Below, piece by piece: positions 9,890-20,324 of a stretch of DNA of 43,394 nt. The translations under genes and the position numbers were made by a program. The DNA lies in assembly GCA_027624855.1 (NCBI GenBank), contig JAQBTQ010000022.1, forward strand, positions 1-43,394, given 5' to 3'. The DNA comes from Bacteroidota bacterium (GTDB taxonomy: Bacteria; Bacteroidota; Bacteroidia; Flavobacteriales_D; Sanyastnellaceae). The notes under the pieces are model-generated. The model was given only the letters and a program-made list of their open reading frames with translations. It was not told where the DNA came from and searched no databases. How positions within the stretch are numbered: the stretch's first letter is position 1; each line of letters begins with the position of its first letter.

Positions 9890-10086
9890 GAGTTCGCGTT
9901 CTTACGGGCGTTCAATTCAGTCAATAATCGCGCTACGTCGCGCTTTTTGTTCTTCAAAGCAGTCGTCGACTCCAACCCCGCAACGGTATGGTTGAATCGC
10001 AACTTTTCAAGCGCTTCACGCTCTACATCGATCCGCTCTTGTAAATCAGAGTCGGAGAGCTGTCGGATTTCAGTCATTTCAATCAT
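9886..10086 (-). CDS. rpmC: 50S ribosomal protein L29
   Basis: Two-helix protein at the peptide exit, part of the docking site for signal recognition particle and trigger factor. I choose the ATG at 10086-10084 ([19 protein letters not shown]), whose A overlaps the rplP stop (TGATG); the ATG nine bases later (MTEIRQ) is an alternative. This gives 66 residues. Conserved parts are [20 protein letters not shown] and [15 protein letters not shown]. The C-terminus overlaps rpsQ by four bases. Confidence 0.95.
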   Translation of the reverse strand: MIEMTEIRQLSDSDLQERIDVEREALEKLRFNHTVAGLESTTALKNKKRDVARLLTELNARKNANS

Positions 10087-10505
10087 CACTGAGCATAATC
10101 TGGTCGTACGACAAACTTGCACTTCACGGGCAATTTCTGAGCACCGAGACGCAAGGCTTCTTGAGCAGTTTCCATAGAAACTCCGTCCACTTCAAACATG
10201 AGTCGGCCTGGACGCACGGGTGCAACCCAATGGCTGGGAGCCCCTTTACCTTTACCCATACGAACCTCTGCAGGCTTCGAAGTAATAGGCTTATCTGGGA
10301 AGATTCGAATCCACACTTGACCTTCACGCTTCATGTAACGGGTGATCGCAATACGTGCAGCTTCGATCTGACGTGAAGTGATGAATCCAACTTCCATCGT
10401 CTTAATTCCAAAAGATCCATATGCCAAAGTGCTTCCGCGATACGCCAATCCGCGTACCCGGCCCTTTTGCATTTTCCTGAATTTCGTTCTTTTCGGCTGT
10501 AGCAT
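10086..10505 (-). CDS. rplP: 50S ribosomal protein L16
   Basis: Large-subunit protein near the A site, 139 residues. It begins [19 protein letters not shown] and contains [20 protein letters not shown] and [20 protein letters not shown], the L16 signature. It follows rpsC by 15 bases and is coupled to rpmC. Confidence 0.99.
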   Translation of the reverse strand: MLQPKRTKFRKMQKGRVRGLAYRGSTLAYGSFGIKTMEVGFITSRQIEAARIAITRYMKREGQVWIRIFPDKPITSKPAEVRMGKGKGAPSHWVAPVRPGRLMFEVDGVSMETAQEALRLGAQKLPVKCKFVVRPDYAQ

Positions 10506-10520
10506 GACCTAAATCTTCTA

Positions 10521-11243
10521 TCAGTTGCGCGTTCGACGACGACCTCCTCCTTGACGGTTTGACCCGCCTCGACGCTCGTTCGATTGCTTTTGTGGTGGAA
10601 TAGGCGACAAGTCCTTCTTGCCGTAAACTTCACCTCGGCAAATCCAGCACTTGATGCCAATTCGTCCGTAAGTGGTATGTGCTTCCATCAACGCATAATC
10701 AATGTCAGCTCTGAAGGTGTGCAACGGAATGCGACCTTCTTTGTATGATTCAGAACGGGCGATTTCAGCTCCGTTCACACGGCCCGCAATGTTGATTTTG
10801 ATTCCCTCGGCGCCCAATCGCATGGTTCCAGCAATCGCCATCTTAATCGCACGACGATGTGAAATACGAGCTTCGATTTGACGCGCTACACTCTCAGCCA
10901 CCAATTTAGCATCAAGTTCAGGGCGCTTAATCTCGAAGATGTTGATCTGGACTTCTTTGCCAGTCAACTTCTTCAACTCTTCACGAAGTTTATCAACTTC
11001 CTGACCACCCTTTCCGATGATTACACCAGGACGCGCTGATTTCACTGTAACCGTAACCAATTTGAGCGTGCGCTCAATGATGATGTTGGAGACACTTGCT
11101 TTTCGCAAACGAGCCATCATGTACTCACGGATTTTTTCATCCTCTACAAGTTTGTCCTTGTAGTCATTGCCTCCGTACCAGTTTGAGTCCCATCCACGGA
11201 TGAAACCAAGGCGATTTCCTATCGGATTTGTTTTCTGTCCCAT
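10521..11243 (-). CDS. rpsC: 30S ribosomal protein S3
   Basis: mRNA-entry protein of the 30S head with helicase-like function, 240 residues. It begins [20 protein letters not shown]. The KH domain shows [20 protein letters not shown]; the C-terminal domain shows [20 protein letters not shown] and [20 protein letters not shown]. The tail is rich in Arg and Gly. It is two bases from rplV. Confidence 0.99.
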   Translation of the reverse strand: MGQKTNPIGNRLGFIRGWDSNWYGGNDYKDKLVEDEKIREYMMARLRKASVSNIIIERTLKLVTVTVKSARPGVIIGKGGQEVDKLREELKKLTGKEVQINIFEIKRPELDAKLVAESVARQIEARISHRRAIKMAIAGTMRLGAEGIKINIAGRVNGAEIARSESYKEGRIPLHTFRADIDYALMEAHTTYGRIGIKCWICRGEVYGKKDLSPIPPQKQSNERRGGSNRQGGGRRRTRN

Positions 11244-11245
11244 GT

Positions 11246-11644
11246 TTAGCTTTTGACGGAGTCTACAATGATGGTTATGTGATTGCTGCGCTTGCGAATG
11301 CGGTGAGCTCGACCTTGCGGTGCTGTCTGCAGACGCTTCAACATGCGTGCACTATCTACTTTCACTTCGCGAACAATCAAATCTGATTCTTCTGGGCGCG
11401 CACCGGAGTTTTTTGCTTCCCAATTGGCAATTGCAGAACGCAACAGCTTCTCCAATCGGTTGGAAGCCTCTTGTGGGCTAAATTTTAAAATGTTCAACGC
11501 TTGGAATACGTCCTTACCTCGAACGGTATCAGCTACCAATCGCATCTTTCGTGGAGACGTAGGACAATTGTTGAGCTTCGCGATGGCGATGCTCTTCATT
11601 TCTTCCTTGCGTGCTTCTGCAGCGAGTCTTTTACGTTTTCCCAT
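11246..11644 (-). CDS. rplV: 50S ribosomal protein L22
   Basis: Exit-tunnel protein whose beta-hairpin lines the constriction, 132 residues. Conserved elements are [20 protein letters not shown] and the hairpin [20 protein letters not shown] ending HITIIVD. A basic leader of about 20 residues precedes the L22 core, somewhat longer than in E. coli. It lies between rpsS and rpsC. Confidence 0.99.
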   Translation of the reverse strand: MGKRKRLAAEARKEEMKSIAIAKLNNCPTSPRKMRLVADTVRGKDVFQALNILKFSPQEASNRLEKLLRSAIANWEAKNSGARPEESDLIVREVKVDSARMLKRLQTAPQGRAHRIRKRSNHITIIVDSVKS

Positions 11645-11649
11645 GACGA

Positions 11650-11925
11650 TTAGCGCTTCTTATCCTTCTTGTCCGCGTGACCACGGAACGTTCGGGTGGG
11701 TGAAAATTCTCCAAGCTTATGTCCAACCATGTTTTCAGTAACGAAAACTGGGATGAACTGTCGGCCGTTATGCACCGCAATGGTCAACCCAACAAAGTCG
11801 GGTGTGATCGTGCTTGTACGAGACCACGTCTTGATTACAGACTTCTTGCCCGAGGCTTGCATCGCCTCAACTCTTTGATTGAGTTTGTAGTGGACAAATG
11901 GGGGTTTCTTAAGTGAACGAGACAT
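11650..11925 (-). CDS. rpsS: 30S ribosomal protein S19
   Basis: Head protein that forms a complex with S13, 91 residues. It begins [15 protein letters not shown] and has [20 protein letters not shown] and [20 protein letters not shown], the S19 signature. Gaps of five bases on both sides place it firmly in the operon. Confidence 0.99.
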   Translation of the reverse strand: MSRSLKKPPFVHYKLNQRVEAMQASGKKSVIKTWSRTSTITPDFVGLTIAVHNGRQFIPVFVTENMVGHKLGEFSPTRTFRGHADKKDKKR

Positions 11926-11930
11926 GGCTA

Positions 11931-12752
11931 TTACTTCTTGCGGCGTTCAATGATGTACTTCGAGCTGTTTTTGCGCGGATTTCGCGTCTTGTATCCCTTC
12001 GCTGGCAATCCCTTTCGAGATCGTGGGTGACCACCAGAAGAGCGACCCTCACCACCACCCATTGGGTGATCGACAGGATTCATTACCACACCACGAACAC
12101 GTGGGCGACGACCCAACCAACGAGAGCGACCTGCCTTACCTGAGACTTGCAAGTTGTGTTCTGCGTTGCTCACTGAACCAATTACAGCCATGCAAGTGAC
12201 CAAGATCATGCGGGTTTCTCCACTAGGTAATTTGACAATGGCGTACTTGCCATCACGTGCATTCAACTGAGCACTTGAACCCGCGCTCCTCGCCATCGCA
12301 GCTCCTTGACCTGGGTACAATTCTATGTTATGAATGACGGTTCCCAAAGGAATGTCAGACAAATACATCGCGTGTCCAACATTTGGCGTTGCGTCCTTTC
12401 CGCTATGGATGGTCATCCCAGGCTTTAAACCATTGGGAGCGACGATGTATCGCTTTTCTCCATCCTTATACTCGACCAAGCAAATGCGGGCTGAGCGGTT
12501 TGGATCGTATTCCACAGTCAAAACAGTGGCTTCCATGTGCTTATCACGCTTGAAATCAATCAAACGGTAGCGACGCTTGTGACCACCACCTCGATAGCGC
12601 ATGGTCATTTTACCATCTCCATTTCGACCACCTGATTTCTTCAGCGATCGCAGCAATGGCTTATGAGGCTTATCCGCCGTGATGTCCTCAAATTTTGACA
12701 ACACCTTATGGCGAGTACCTGGGGTTATGGGGTTGAATTTACGAAGTGCCAT
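11931..12752 (-). CDS. rplB: 50S ribosomal protein L2
   Basis: Core large-subunit protein needed for subunit joining and the peptidyl transferase centre, 273 residues. I place the start at the ATG at 12752-12750 ([15 protein letters not shown]), which matches the family start; the frame runs nine codons further upstream into rplW. The OB and SH3-like domains show [17 protein letters not shown] and [20 protein letters not shown]; the C-terminal region has [20 protein letters not shown], with the conserved histidine of the peptidyl transferase region. Confidence 0.98.
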   Translation of the reverse strand: MALRKFNPITPGTRHKVLSKFEDITADKPHKPLLRSLKKSGGRNGDGKMTMRYRGGGHKRRYRLIDFKRDKHMEATVLTVEYDPNRSARICLVEYKDGEKRYIVAPNGLKPGMTIHSGKDATPNVGHAMYLSDIPLGTVIHNIELYPGQGAAMARSAGSSAQLNARDGKYAIVKLPSGETRMILVTCMAVIGSVSNAEHNLQVSGKAGRSRWLGRRPRVRGVVMNPVDHPMGGGEGRSSGGHPRSRKGLPAKGYKTRNPRKNSSKYIIERRKK

Positions 12753-12756
12753 TTGC

Positions 12757-13050
12757 TTAGATGTTCTCGTAGAAGTCAATCATTTCTCCTTCGGCCAAAC
12801 TCACGATGGCCTTCTTGTAACCAACTGTGCGACCTTTAATGATGCCAGTTTTTGTGTAGCGTTGACGGCGTTTACCATCAACTCGCAGCGTTCGAACTGA
12901 AGTCACGGTGACACCGTACTCTTTCTCGACTGCTTTTTTGATCTCAACCTTGTTCGCGCCATCCGCTACAACAAACCCGTAGGCATTGTTCTTCTCGGTA
13001 TCGGCGGTCATCTTCTCTGTGATGAGGGGCTTAACTAAAATCTGTGACAT
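12757..13050 (-). CDS. rplW: 50S ribosomal protein L23
   Basis: Exit-site protein and main ribosomal anchor for trigger factor and signal recognition particle, 97 residues. Sequence marks are [40 protein letters not shown] and the C-terminal [19 protein letters not shown]. It lies four bases before the chosen rplB start. Confidence 0.99.
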   Translation of the reverse strand: MSQILVKPLITEKMTADTEKNNAYGFVVADGANKVEIKKAVEKEYGVTVTSVRTLRVDGKRRQRYTKTGIIKGRTVGYKKAIVSLAEGEMIDFYENI

Positions 13051-13058
13051 GACGATTC

Positions 13059-13688
13059 TTATTTGAGCATTCCCTCGATCACCTTGTGGGCATCGTCCAC
13101 GAAGATGAGGGTGTTACAATTCATGATATCATACGTGCTGAGGTCGCTTGCAACCATAACCCGATGCTTGGGAAGATTGCAGCTACTCTTGTACACATTG
13201 TTGTCAGGCGTTGGCAAAACCATCAAAGTTTTGTTGTCCGCCAACTCGAGCCCTTTCATCAAACCTGCAAAATCTTTGGTTTTTGGGGCGTCCATTTTCA
13301 AACCTTCAACGACAACAATCGCTTTCTCCTTGGCTTTGTAGCTCAATGCACTGCGACGAGCCAACTGCTTCACCTTATGGTTAAGCTTTTGAGTGTAGTC
13401 GCGTGGTTCAGGACCGAAGATCGTACCACCACCACGGAACAATGGGTTCTTGATGGAACCAGCTCGTGCGGTACCGGTACCTTTTTGCTTCTTCAACTTA
13501 CGCGTTGAACCAGAAACCAAACCACGGTGCAACGTGTCATGCGTGCCTTGACGCTGTGCAGCTTGAAAACGCTTTACGTCGAGGTAGATAGCATGATCGT
13601 TTGGCTCGATGCCGAATACCGCTTTGTCCAAGTTCACCGACTTGTCGGTCTTTGAACCTTTTGAGTTGTAAACATCTACTTTCATCAC
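13059..13688 (-). CDS. rplD: 50S ribosomal protein L4
   Basis: Exit-tunnel protein, 209 residues. The extended tunnel loop is visible as [20 protein letters not shown] and [20 protein letters not shown]; the globular C-terminus ends [18 protein letters not shown]. In E. coli L4 represses the S10 operon, but this operon starts at rpsL and I saw no comparable leader. The start overlaps the rplC stop by four bases. Confidence 0.99.
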   Translation of the reverse strand: MMKVDVYNSKGSKTDKSVNLDKAVFGIEPNDHAIYLDVKRFQAAQRQGTHDTLHRGLVSGSTRKLKKQKGTGTARAGSIKNPLFRGGGTIFGPEPRDYTQKLNHKVKQLARRSALSYKAKEKAIVVVEGLKMDAPKTKDFAGLMKGLELADNKTLMVLPTPDNNVYKSSCNLPKHRVMVASDLSTYDIMNCNTLIFVDDAHKVIEGMLK

Positions 13689-14314
13689 GCTTCTGGTTTA
13701 CGGATTACAACAGTTGAACCTTTGTGTCCTGGAACCGCACCTTTGACCACCATTACGCCGTCTTCCGGCAAAATCTTCACGATTTCCAAGTTTTCGATGG
13801 TCACACGGGCGTTTCCGGTCTGTCCGGCCATTCGCATGCCTTTGAAAACACGAGCTGGTGTTGATGCTGCACCAATCGAACCGGGTGCGCGCAATCGGTT
13901 GTGCTGACCGTGCGTGGATTGACCTACACCACCAAATCCGTGTCGCTTTACGACACCCTGGAAGCCTTTACCTTTTGACTTTCCAATGACAGAGACATAC
14001 TCACCTTCGTTGAAAATATCTTCAACCTTCAATTGGTCTCCTTCTTTGTGGTCTTCGGCGAATCCTTTGAATTCAACCAATTTTCGCATGAGGCCCACGC
14101 CTGCGCGCTTGAAATGGCCTTGCAACGCTTTGGATGTGCGCTTTTCTGAGCGCTCACCATAGCCGAGCTGAATGGCTTCATAGCCATCCTTCTCCAGGGT
14201 ACGAACTTGCGTCACGACGCAAGGACCAACCTCTAAAACGGTGCATGGGATGTTCTTCCCAGAGGCATTGTAGACGCTGGTCATACCTAACTTCTTCCCT
14301 ATGAGTCCGGGCAT
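13685..14314 (-). CDS. rplC: 50S ribosomal protein L3
   Basis: Early-assembly large-subunit protein next to the peptidyl transferase centre, 209 residues. It begins [20 protein letters not shown] and carries [20 protein letters not shown] and [20 protein letters not shown], the long loop that reaches the A site. A 40-base gap separates it from rpsJ, with no promoter-like motif that I could see. Confidence 0.99.
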   Translation of the reverse strand: MPGLIGKKLGMTSVYNASGKNIPCTVLEVGPCVVTQVRTLEKDGYEAIQLGYGERSEKRTSKALQGHFKRAGVGLMRKLVEFKGFAEDHKEGDQLKVEDIFNEGEYVSVIGKSKGKGFQGVVKRHGFGGVGQSTHGQHNRLRAPGSIGAASTPARVFKGMRMAGQTGNARVTIENLEIVKILPEDGVMVVKGAVPGHKGSTVVIRKPEA

Positions 14315-14354
14315 GATTTCGGTGTTTTTGTTTCGCGTTAATTAAAAATTCCCG

Positions 14355-14660
14355 TCAGACCTTGATTTCAACTTCAACGCCGCTTGGAAGCTCCAAGCGC
14401 ATCAAAGCATCAACGGTCTTTGAGGATGAACTATAGATATCAATCAATCGCTTGTAAGCGTTCAATTCAAATTGTTCACGTGACTTCTTGTTCACGTGAG
14501 GTGATCGCAATACAGTGTAAATGCGCTGGTGAGTCGGCAACGGAACAGGTCCGCTAATGACTGCGCCAGTGGTCTTCACCGTCTTGACAATTTTCTCAGC
14601 CGATTTGTCGACGAGGTTGTGATCGTACGACTTGAGTTTGATTCGGATTTTTTGCGTCAT
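14355..14660 (-). CDS. rpsJ: 30S ribosomal protein S10
   Basis: Head protein of the small subunit and partner of NusB in antitermination, 101 residues. It begins [20 protein letters not shown] and has [20 protein letters not shown] and [20 protein letters not shown]. It follows fusA directly: no tuf gene lies between them, unlike the str operon of proteobacteria. Confidence 0.99.
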   Translation of the reverse strand: MTQKIRIKLKSYDHNLVDKSAEKIVKTVKTTGAVISGPVPLPTHQRIYTVLRSPHVNKKSREQFELNAYKRLIDIYSSSSKTVDALMRLELPSGVEVEIKV

Positions 14661-14672
14661 CTTACTTCCTTA

Positions 14673-16778
14673 TTAGCCTTTGCCTTGAGCTTCAGCGATC
14701 ACTTTTTCTTGGATACTACTTGGTGCTTCAGTGTAATGGCTGAATGACATAGAAGATGTCGCTCGGCCTGAAGTCAACGTACGTAAATCTGTTACATAGC
14801 CGAACATTTCAGACAATGGCACCTTGGCGTTTACAATGGTTTTTCCAGAACGTTCGCCAGTTCCTTCAATCAAGGCGCGGCGCTTGTTCAAGTCACCAAT
14901 TACATCACCCATGTTTTCGTCTGGAGTTACAACTTCCAATTGCATCATTGGCTCAAGAATCTTCGGCTGGCAATTTCTTACCGCATTTCGATACGCCATC
15001 TTGGCTGCGAGCTCGAACGACAACTGGTCGGAGTCAACCGCGTGGAATGAACCGTCTACCAATTCAACAGCCATGCTGTCCATTTGGTAACCCGCCAACA
15101 CACCATTCTTCATCGCTTCTTCGAAGCCCTTTTGAACAGAAGGAACAAATTCCTTTGGAACGTTACCACCTTTTACTGAGTTGGTGAATACCAATCCAGC
15201 CTCTTCTGGTTTTGGCGATGGGCCAATCTTGACAATGATATCTGCAAACTTACCACGACCACCAGATTGCTTCTTGTAAACCTCACGATGATCCGTGTTG
15301 CCAAAGATTGCTTCCTTGTAGTTTACCTGTGGTGCACCTTGGTTGCATTCTACTTTGAACTCACGACGCAATCGGTCGACCAGTACTTCCAAGTGAAGCT
15401 CGCCCATCCCAGAGATGACCGTCTGACCCGTTTCCTCATCGGTACGCACTTTAAACGTCGGATCTTCTTCAGACAGCTTCGACAAACCATTTGAAAGTTT
15501 GTCCAAGTCAGCTTGTGATTTGGGCTCAACAGCAATCCCGATTACGGGGTCAGGGAACGACATGCTTTCCAAGACCAATGGAGCTCCTTCAGAACACAAG
15601 GTATCCCCAGTGCGGATGTCCTTAAATCCGACAACCGCTCCAATGTCACCCGCTTCAAGTTCCTCAATGGGGTTTTGCTTGTTCGAGTGCATCTGGAAAA
15701 TTCGCGAGATACGCTCCTTCTTTCCGCTTCGGGTGTTTATAACGTATGAACCGGCAGGCAACTTACCTGAGTAAGCACGCACAAAGCACAATCGACCAAC
15801 AAACGGGTCGGTGGCAATTTTAAATGCGAGGCCAGCAAATGGCTCTTCTGGATCGGGCTTGCGCTCAATCTTTACTTCTTCATCATCTACAGCAGTTCCA
15901 ACGATTGCTTCCACGTCATATGGTGAAGGCAAATACATCATCACTGCATCGAGCATGGTTTGCACCCCTTTATTCTTAAATGCAGAACCGCACAAAAGTG
16001 GAGTGATTTCCATGCCAATGGTCGCCTTTCGGATTGCAGCGATGATTTCATCCGCTGTTAAGCTATCTGGATCATCAAAGTACTTCTCCATTAAAGCTTC
16101 ATCCTGCTCTGCAGCAGCTTCAATCAATAGCCCTCGGTATTCTTCAACCGTGTCCACCAAGTCATCAGGAATAGAAACTTCATTCCATGTCATTCCCTGG
16201 TCTTCCTCGTTCCAAACGTAGGCCTTGTTGGTAATCAAATCGACCACGCCCTTAAAGTCATCTTCGGCGCCAATCGGAACTTGCAAAGGCACTGGGCGTG
16301 CTCCCAACATTTCCTTGATCATACCAACGACATTGAAGAAATCTGCACCTGAACGGTCCATCTTGTTGATGAATCCGATACGTGGCACCTTGTACTTGTC
16401 AGCGAGGCCCCAGTTGGTTTCTGATTGTGGCTCTACGCCAGATACAGCGCAGAAAAGTGCCACGGCACCGTCCAAGACACGCAATGAACGCTCAACCTCT
16501 ACAGTAAAGTCAACGTGACCTGGTGTGTCGATGATGTTGATTCGGTATTGTTCGTCATTGAACTTCCAGAAGCATGTCGTTGCAGCCGATGTGATCGTAA
16601 TACCACGTTCCTGCTCTTGCTCCATCCAGTCCATGGTCGCAGCTCCATCGTGCACCTCACCAATTTTGTGTGAGATACCCGTGTAATAAAGGATACGCTC
16701 GGTCGTAGTTGTCTTACCAGCATCAACGTGAGCCATGATGCCGATGTTCCGAGTGTAGTTGAGGTCTCTTTTAGCCAT
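14673..16778 (-). CDS. fusA: Elongation factor G
   Basis: Translocation GTPase of the ribosome, 701 residues, full family length. The G domain shows [20 protein letters not shown] (P loop, about 15-34), the switch-region [27 protein letters not shown] and NKMDRSG. Domain IV shows [20 protein letters not shown] and the C-terminus ends [20 protein letters not shown]. The location between rpsG and rpsJ marks it as the main EF-G. Bacteroidota often have a second EF-G elsewhere; this one looks like the canonical translocase. Confidence 0.99.
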   Translation of the reverse strand: MAKRDLNYTRNIGIMAHVDAGKTTTTERILYYTGISHKIGEVHDGAATMDWMEQEQERGITITSAATTCFWKFNDEQYRINIIDTPGHVDFTVEVERSLRVLDGAVALFCAVSGVEPQSETNWGLADKYKVPRIGFINKMDRSGADFFNVVGMIKEMLGARPVPLQVPIGAEDDFKGVVDLITNKAYVWNEEDQGMTWNEVSIPDDLVDTVEEYRGLLIEAAAEQDEALMEKYFDDPDSLTADEIIAAIRKATIGMEITPLLCGSAFKNKGVQTMLDAVMMYLPSPYDVEAIVGTAVDDEEVKIERKPDPEEPFAGLAFKIATDPFVGRLCFVRAYSGKLPAGSYVINTRSGKKERISRIFQMHSNKQNPIEELEAGDIGAVVGFKDIRTGDTLCSEGAPLVLESMSFPDPVIGIAVEPKSQADLDKLSNGLSKLSEEDPTFKVRTDEETGQTVISGMGELHLEVLVDRLRREFKVECNQGAPQVNYKEAIFGNTDHREVYKKQSGGRGKFADIIVKIGPSPKPEEAGLVFTNSVKGGNVPKEFVPSVQKGFEEAMKNGVLAGYQMDSMAVELVDGSFHAVDSDQLSFELAAKMAYRNAVRNCQPKILEPMMQLEVVTPDENMGDVIGDLNKRRALIEGTGERSGKTIVNAKVPLSEMFGYVTDLRTLTSGRATSSMSFSHYTEAPSSIQEKVIAEAQGKG

Positions 16779-16805
16779 GATTATAAGCCGTATTCAATGC
16801 AGTTA

Positions 16806-17273
16806 TCAGAAACGGAAATGAGAGAATGCTTTGTTCGCTTCAGCCATACGGTGCGTGTCTTCCTTCTTCTTGAAGGTTGCACCTTCTTCTTTCGCTGCCG
16901 CTAACACTTCAGCCGCTAGTCGATCAGCCATTGATTTTTCATTGCGCTTGCGAGCGAATCCAATCAACCACTTCATGGCAAGGCTTTGCTTTCGAGAATC
17001 ACGGATTGGCTGAGGAATTTGGAATGTTGCACCACCCACACGTCGGCTGCGCACTTCCACGGCTGGAGTAACGTTTTCCAATGCTCGTTGGAATACCTCC
17101 AATCCATTCTCTTCAGATCGCTCCTCGACCTTGTCCATTGCTTTATAGAAGATGTCGAACGCAACGCTCTTCTTACCATCCAACATCAAGTTGTTGACGA
17201 AACTCGTTACGAGAACGCTGTCGAATCGTGGATCCGGCAGAATCAAATGCTTCTTGGCTACTCTTCTTCTCAT
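16806..17273 (-). CDS. rpsG: 30S ribosomal protein S7
   Basis: Primary binder of the 16S 3' domain, 155 residues. It begins MRRRVAKKHLILPDPRFDSV and carries FVNNLMLDGKKSVAFDIFYK, the S7 signature, then VEVRSRRVGGATFQIPQPIR and a C-terminus ending EANKAFSHFRF. It lies between rpsL (five-base gap) and fusA (27-base gap). Confidence 0.99.
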   Translation of the reverse strand: MRRRVAKKHLILPDPRFDSVLVTSFVNNLMLDGKKSVAFDIFYKAMDKVEERSEENGLEVFQRALENVTPAVEVRSRRVGGATFQIPQPIRDSRKQSLAMKWLIGFARKRNEKSMADRLAAEVLAAAKEEGATFKKKEDTHRMAEANKAFSHFRF

Positions 17274-17278
17274 GACAA

Positions 17279-17662
17279 TTAGCTCTTAGCTGCTTTAGGT
17301 CGCTTGGTTCCATACTTAGAGCGTCGTTGTGTACGACCCTCGACACCCGCTGTATCCAATGCACCGCGTACGATGTGATATCGAACCCCTGGCAAATCCT
17401 TCACACGACCACCTCGAACCAACACAATGCTGTGTTCTTGGAGGTTGTGTCCTTCCCCACCGATGTAGGCGTTGACTTCATTCCCGTTCGTCAATCGAAC
17501 ACGCGCAACTTTACGCATGGCCGAGTTCGGCTTCTTGGGAGTGGTGGTGTAGACGCGCACACAAACGCCACGGCGTTGTGGACATGAATCCAAGGCGGCA
17601 GATTTGCTCGCTTGGGACTTCGTGATGCGCCCTTTTCGGATGAGCTGCTGGATGGTTGGCAT
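17279..17662 (-). CDS. rpsL: 30S ribosomal protein S12
   Basis: Decoding-centre protein, 127 residues, first gene of the ribosomal operon. It starts [17 protein letters not shown] and contains [20 protein letters not shown] and [20 protein letters not shown]. The lysines in TPKKPNS and RVKDLP, where streptomycin-resistance changes usually occur, are the wild-type residues. A strong promoter lies 60-90 bases upstream. Confidence 0.99.
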   Translation of the reverse strand: MPTIQQLIRKGRITKSQASKSAALDSCPQRRGVCVRVYTTTPKKPNSAMRKVARVRLTNGNEVNAYIGGEGHNLQEHSIVLVRGGRVKDLPGVRYHIVRGALDTAGVEGRTQRRSKYGTKRPKAAKS

Positions 17663-17702
17663 TCGACCTATCTATCAGATTACGTGTGTACAAAAACTTT
17701 TT

Positions 17703-17718
17703 CCCCACAATAAAGGGG
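17703..17718 (-). other. Possible hairpin at the 5' end of the rpsL transcript
   Basis: On the minus strand CCCC at 17718-17715 can pair with GGGG at 17706-17703 across an eight-base loop. The predicted transcript start from the adjacent promoter falls at about 17717-17719, so the hairpin would sit at the very 5' end of the message. It may protect the RNA, or be chance; the stem is only four to five pairs. Confidence 0.25.
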
Positions 17719-17721
17719 GTG

Positions 17722-17751
17722 CAAAAGTAGCAGATTATCTCTTAAAAGCAA
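17722..17751 (-). promoter_or_regulatory. Promoter of the ribosomal operon (Bacteroidota -33/-7 type)
   Basis: Read on the minus strand, TTG at 17751-17749 is followed by 19 bases and then TACTTTTG at 17729-17722, a perfect match to the TAnnTTTG -7 box of the primary sigma factor of Bacteroidota. Transcription should start about 17717-17719, giving a leader of roughly 55 bases before rpsL. The 19-base spacing equals that of the tRNA-Gly promoter at 40903-40933. Confidence 0.75.
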
Positions 17752-17942
17752 TAGATAGGCACTCCTTTTTTCAAGTACACAGGGCAAATAGGGGATTACG
17801 ATGAAAAACGAATTGGAATTCAAGGGGTTTGGATGGGAATTTGTCCTTCTTGGTTTGGTCAAAAACGACAACTTTTAAACAAGTTGATGAAGACTTCGGT
17901 TCCGTTTACAAGGAATTTACCACCCTGTTATAACTTCGAAAA

Positions 17943-20324
17943 GTGGAATTTTTGAACGAATTAAACGAGGCTCAAAGGGCCGCTGCCGAGCACAATGAAG
18001 GACCACTCATGGTCATCGCCGGTGCAGGCTCCGGCAAGACCCGCGTGTTGACCTATCGAATTGCCCACTTAATCGCCCGTGGAATCGACCCTTTTTCCAT
18101 TCTTGCCTTGACCTTCACCAACAAGGCGGCGAGGGAAATGAAAGAGCGAATCGGACGTGTCATTGGAGAAGGAGAAGCTCGAAACATATGGATGGGGACA
18201 TTCCACAGCATTTTCGCCCGCGTTTTACGCATCGAATGCGAGCGAATCAATTACCCGCGGAATTTCACCATTTATGACACACAGGACAGCCGAGCGCTGA
18301 TCAAAGACATCATCAAAGGCATGGGCCTTGACGATAAAGTGTACAAGCCGGCAAGCATACAATCGAGAATTAGCAATGCCAAAAACAACTTGATCGACGC
18401 GAAAGGATACGCAGACAATCCTGAAATCATGTCAGAAGACCATCAAGCCGGAAGACCGCGCTTGGCTGAAATCTTCCGAGCTTATGAAAGCCGGTGCTTC
18501 CGAGCGCAAGCCATGGATTTTGATGATCTGTTGTTCAAAATGAATGTCTTGCTTAGGGATTTTCCGGATTTGCTGCTCAAGTACCAGCACAAGTTTCACT
18601 ACATCTTAGTGGACGAATACCAAGACACCAATTTTGCTCAATACCTCATCATTAAACAATTGGCGGCATTGAGAGAAAATTTGTGTGTGGTCGGAGATGA
18701 TGCCCAATCGATTTATGGTTTTCGTGGAGCCAACATTCAGAACATCTTAAATTTCAAGCAAGACTATCCAGATTTTGCTCTTTACAAGCTAGAACAAAAT
18801 TACCGGAGCACCCGGTACATTGTAGAAGCGGCAAATAGCGTCATTGCGAACAACAAGGACCAAATTGAAAAAGTCGTTTGGACGGCAAATGGAGATGGTG
18901 AACGAATCAAGATCCATCGATGCTACAGTGACAATGAAGAAGGACGTTGGGCCGCATCGCAAATTTTTGATTTGCACAACCAGCGTCAGCAGCATTGGCA
19001 AAACATGGCCATTCTGTACCGAACGAATGCACAGTCTCGCTCTTTTGAAGAAAGCCTCCGCAAACTGAATATCCCCTATCGCATCTACGGCGGGCTTTCA
19101 TTTTACCAGCGCAAAGAAATCAAGGATCTCATTGCCTACTTCCGTTTGACAGCCAACCCTCGGGATGACGAAGCACTGAAACGAATCATCAATTATCCGG
19201 CTCGCGGAATTGGAAAAACGACAATGGATCGGCTGCTTGTAGAATCCACTGAACGTGACGTGAGCATTTGGGACTTGGTAACCGATGCGGCTTCCCCACC
19301 GACAAGCATCAAAGGTGCCAGCCTGACGAAAGTTCTTGATTTCATCCATATGATCAAAGGGTTCAGAGCTGAGCTCGCTACCAAAGATGCCCATGATTTG
19401 GGTATGCACATTGCCAAACACACAGGGTTGGTTCACGCGCTTTATCAAGATAAGACCCCCGAAGGAGTCGCTCGCTATGACAACGTTCAAGAGCTGTTGA
19501 ATGGGATGAAATCATTCGTTGAGCAAACGAACGAATCCCAACCCGATGCCACCGCGTTGCTCGGAGACTTCCTCTTAGATGTCGCGCTATTAACGGATGC
19601 AGATCAAGGCAACGAAGATGAAAACACCGTCAGCCTCATGACCATTCATGCGGCAAAAGGACTCGAGTTTGAACATGTATTCATCGTCGGCCTCGAGGAG
19701 GGGCTTTTTCCTTCTACCATGGCATTGCAGTCCCGTCCAGATTTAGAAGAAGAACGCCGACTCTTTTACGTGGCGATTACACGAGCGAAACAAACCTGCT
19801 CCATGAGCTATGCCCTTACACGTTATAAATGGGGCCAGTTGATTCAAGCTGAGCCGAGCCGGTTCATCGACGAAATCAACGCGGACTGTGTGATCATGCC
19901 ATCCACTCAAGATCCGAAGCCAAATCCATTTGCAGGGGGTGATGATTTCACAAAGCAGCGCAATGCTTGGCAATCCATGGGCGGATCGAATGCTCATGCT
20001 GCGTTCAACCGAATGACGACCGCTAAAAAATCACCGGTAACGCATCCCTTGAAAAAGAAACCAACCCCCTCACCTCCTGTCTCTTCAACCGGGAATCGAA
20101 TGAGCCGGGTTAATGCAGACGCTGGTGACAATCGGCCCTCAGGAATGCCGAATACCAATATTGCAGTTGGCGTAAGTGTCATGCATGAAAAGTTTGGGAA
20201 AGGAAAGGTGCTACGAATAGAAGGCACGAGCCCCAATGAGAAGGCAACGGTATTTTTTCCAAGCGCTGGACAAAAACAACTGCTGCTCAAATTTGCCAAA
20301 TTAGAAATCATCGAATCCGCATGA
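17943..20324 (+). CDS. uvrD: ATP-dependent 3'-5' DNA helicase, PcrA/UvrD family
   Basis: SF1A helicase for nucleotide excision repair, replication restart and removal of RecA or stalled polymerase, 793 residues. Domains in order: UvrD N-terminal ATPase with Walker A AGAGSGKT (26-33), LTFTNKAAREMKERI, Walker B ILVDEYQDTN (about 221-230), GDDAQSIYGFRGA; then the C-terminal helicase half with TIHAAKGLEFEHVFIVGLEE and FYVAITRAK. After a low-complexity linker the end VGVSVMHEKFGKGKVLRIEG and LLLKFAKLEII is the Tudor-like domain that binds RNA polymerase in PcrA. The start is GTG at 17943. The gene overlaps the next by four bases. PcrA and UvrD cannot be told apart here. Confidence 0.97.
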   Translation: MEFLNELNEAQRAAAEHNEGPLMVIAGAGSGKTRVLTYRIAHLIARGIDPFSILALTFTNKAAREMKERIGRVIGEGEARNIWMGTFHSIFARVLRIECERINYPRNFTIYDTQDSRALIKDIIKGMGLDDKVYKPASIQSRISNAKNNLIDAKGYADNPEIMSEDHQAGRPRLAEIFRAYESRCFRAQAMDFDDLLFKMNVLLRDFPDLLLKYQHKFHYILVDEYQDTNFAQYLIIKQLAALRENLCVVGDDAQSIYGFRGANIQNILNFKQDYPDFALYKLEQNYRSTRYIVEAANSVIANNKDQIEKVVWTANGDGERIKIHRCYSDNEEGRWAASQIFDLHNQRQQHWQNMAILYRTNAQSRSFEESLRKLNIPYRIYGGLSFYQRKEIKDLIAYFRLTANPRDDEALKRIINYPARGIGKTTMDRLLVESTERDVSIWDLVTDAASPPTSIKGASLTKVLDFIHMIKGFRAELATKDAHDLGMHIAKHTGLVHALYQDKTPEGVARYDNVQELLNGMKSFVEQTNESQPDATALLGDFLLDVALLTDADQGNEDENTVSLMTIHAAKGLEFEHVFIVGLEEGLFPSTMALQSRPDLEEERRLFYVAITRAKQTCSMSYALTRYKWGQLIQAEPSRFIDEINADCVIMPSTQDPKPNPFAGGDDFTKQRNAWQSMGGSNAHAAFNRMTTAKKSPVTHPLKKKPTPSPPVSSTGNRMSRVNADAGDNRPSGMPNTNIAVGVSVMHEKFGKGKVLRIEGTSPNEKATVFFPSAGQKQLLLKFAKLEIIESA

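Larger units (their letters stand above)
17663..17942. other. Intergenic region between divergent rpsL and uvrD genes
   Basis: This 280-base stretch is the longest gap in the window. It holds the rpsL promoter and leader on the minus strand. On the plus strand I see an ATG at 17801 opening a 25-codon frame (MKNELEFKGFGWEF...) that ends at 17878; nothing supports its translation. A weak -7-like box, TAACTTCG at 17931-17938, lies directly before the uvrD start. A 9-base inverted repeat (17667-17675 and 17751-17759) flanks the rpsL promoter. Confidence 0.6.

Noticed and set aside
14661-14672. Missing tuf gene between fusA and rpsJ as a deletion
   Set aside because: Absence of tuf at this point is usual in Bacteroidota, where it lies elsewhere, so it is not evidence of gene loss.
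17801-17878. 25-codon frame in the rpsL-uvrD intergenic region
   Set aside because: No promoter, no recognised family and within the length expected by chance; mentioned only as content of the gap.
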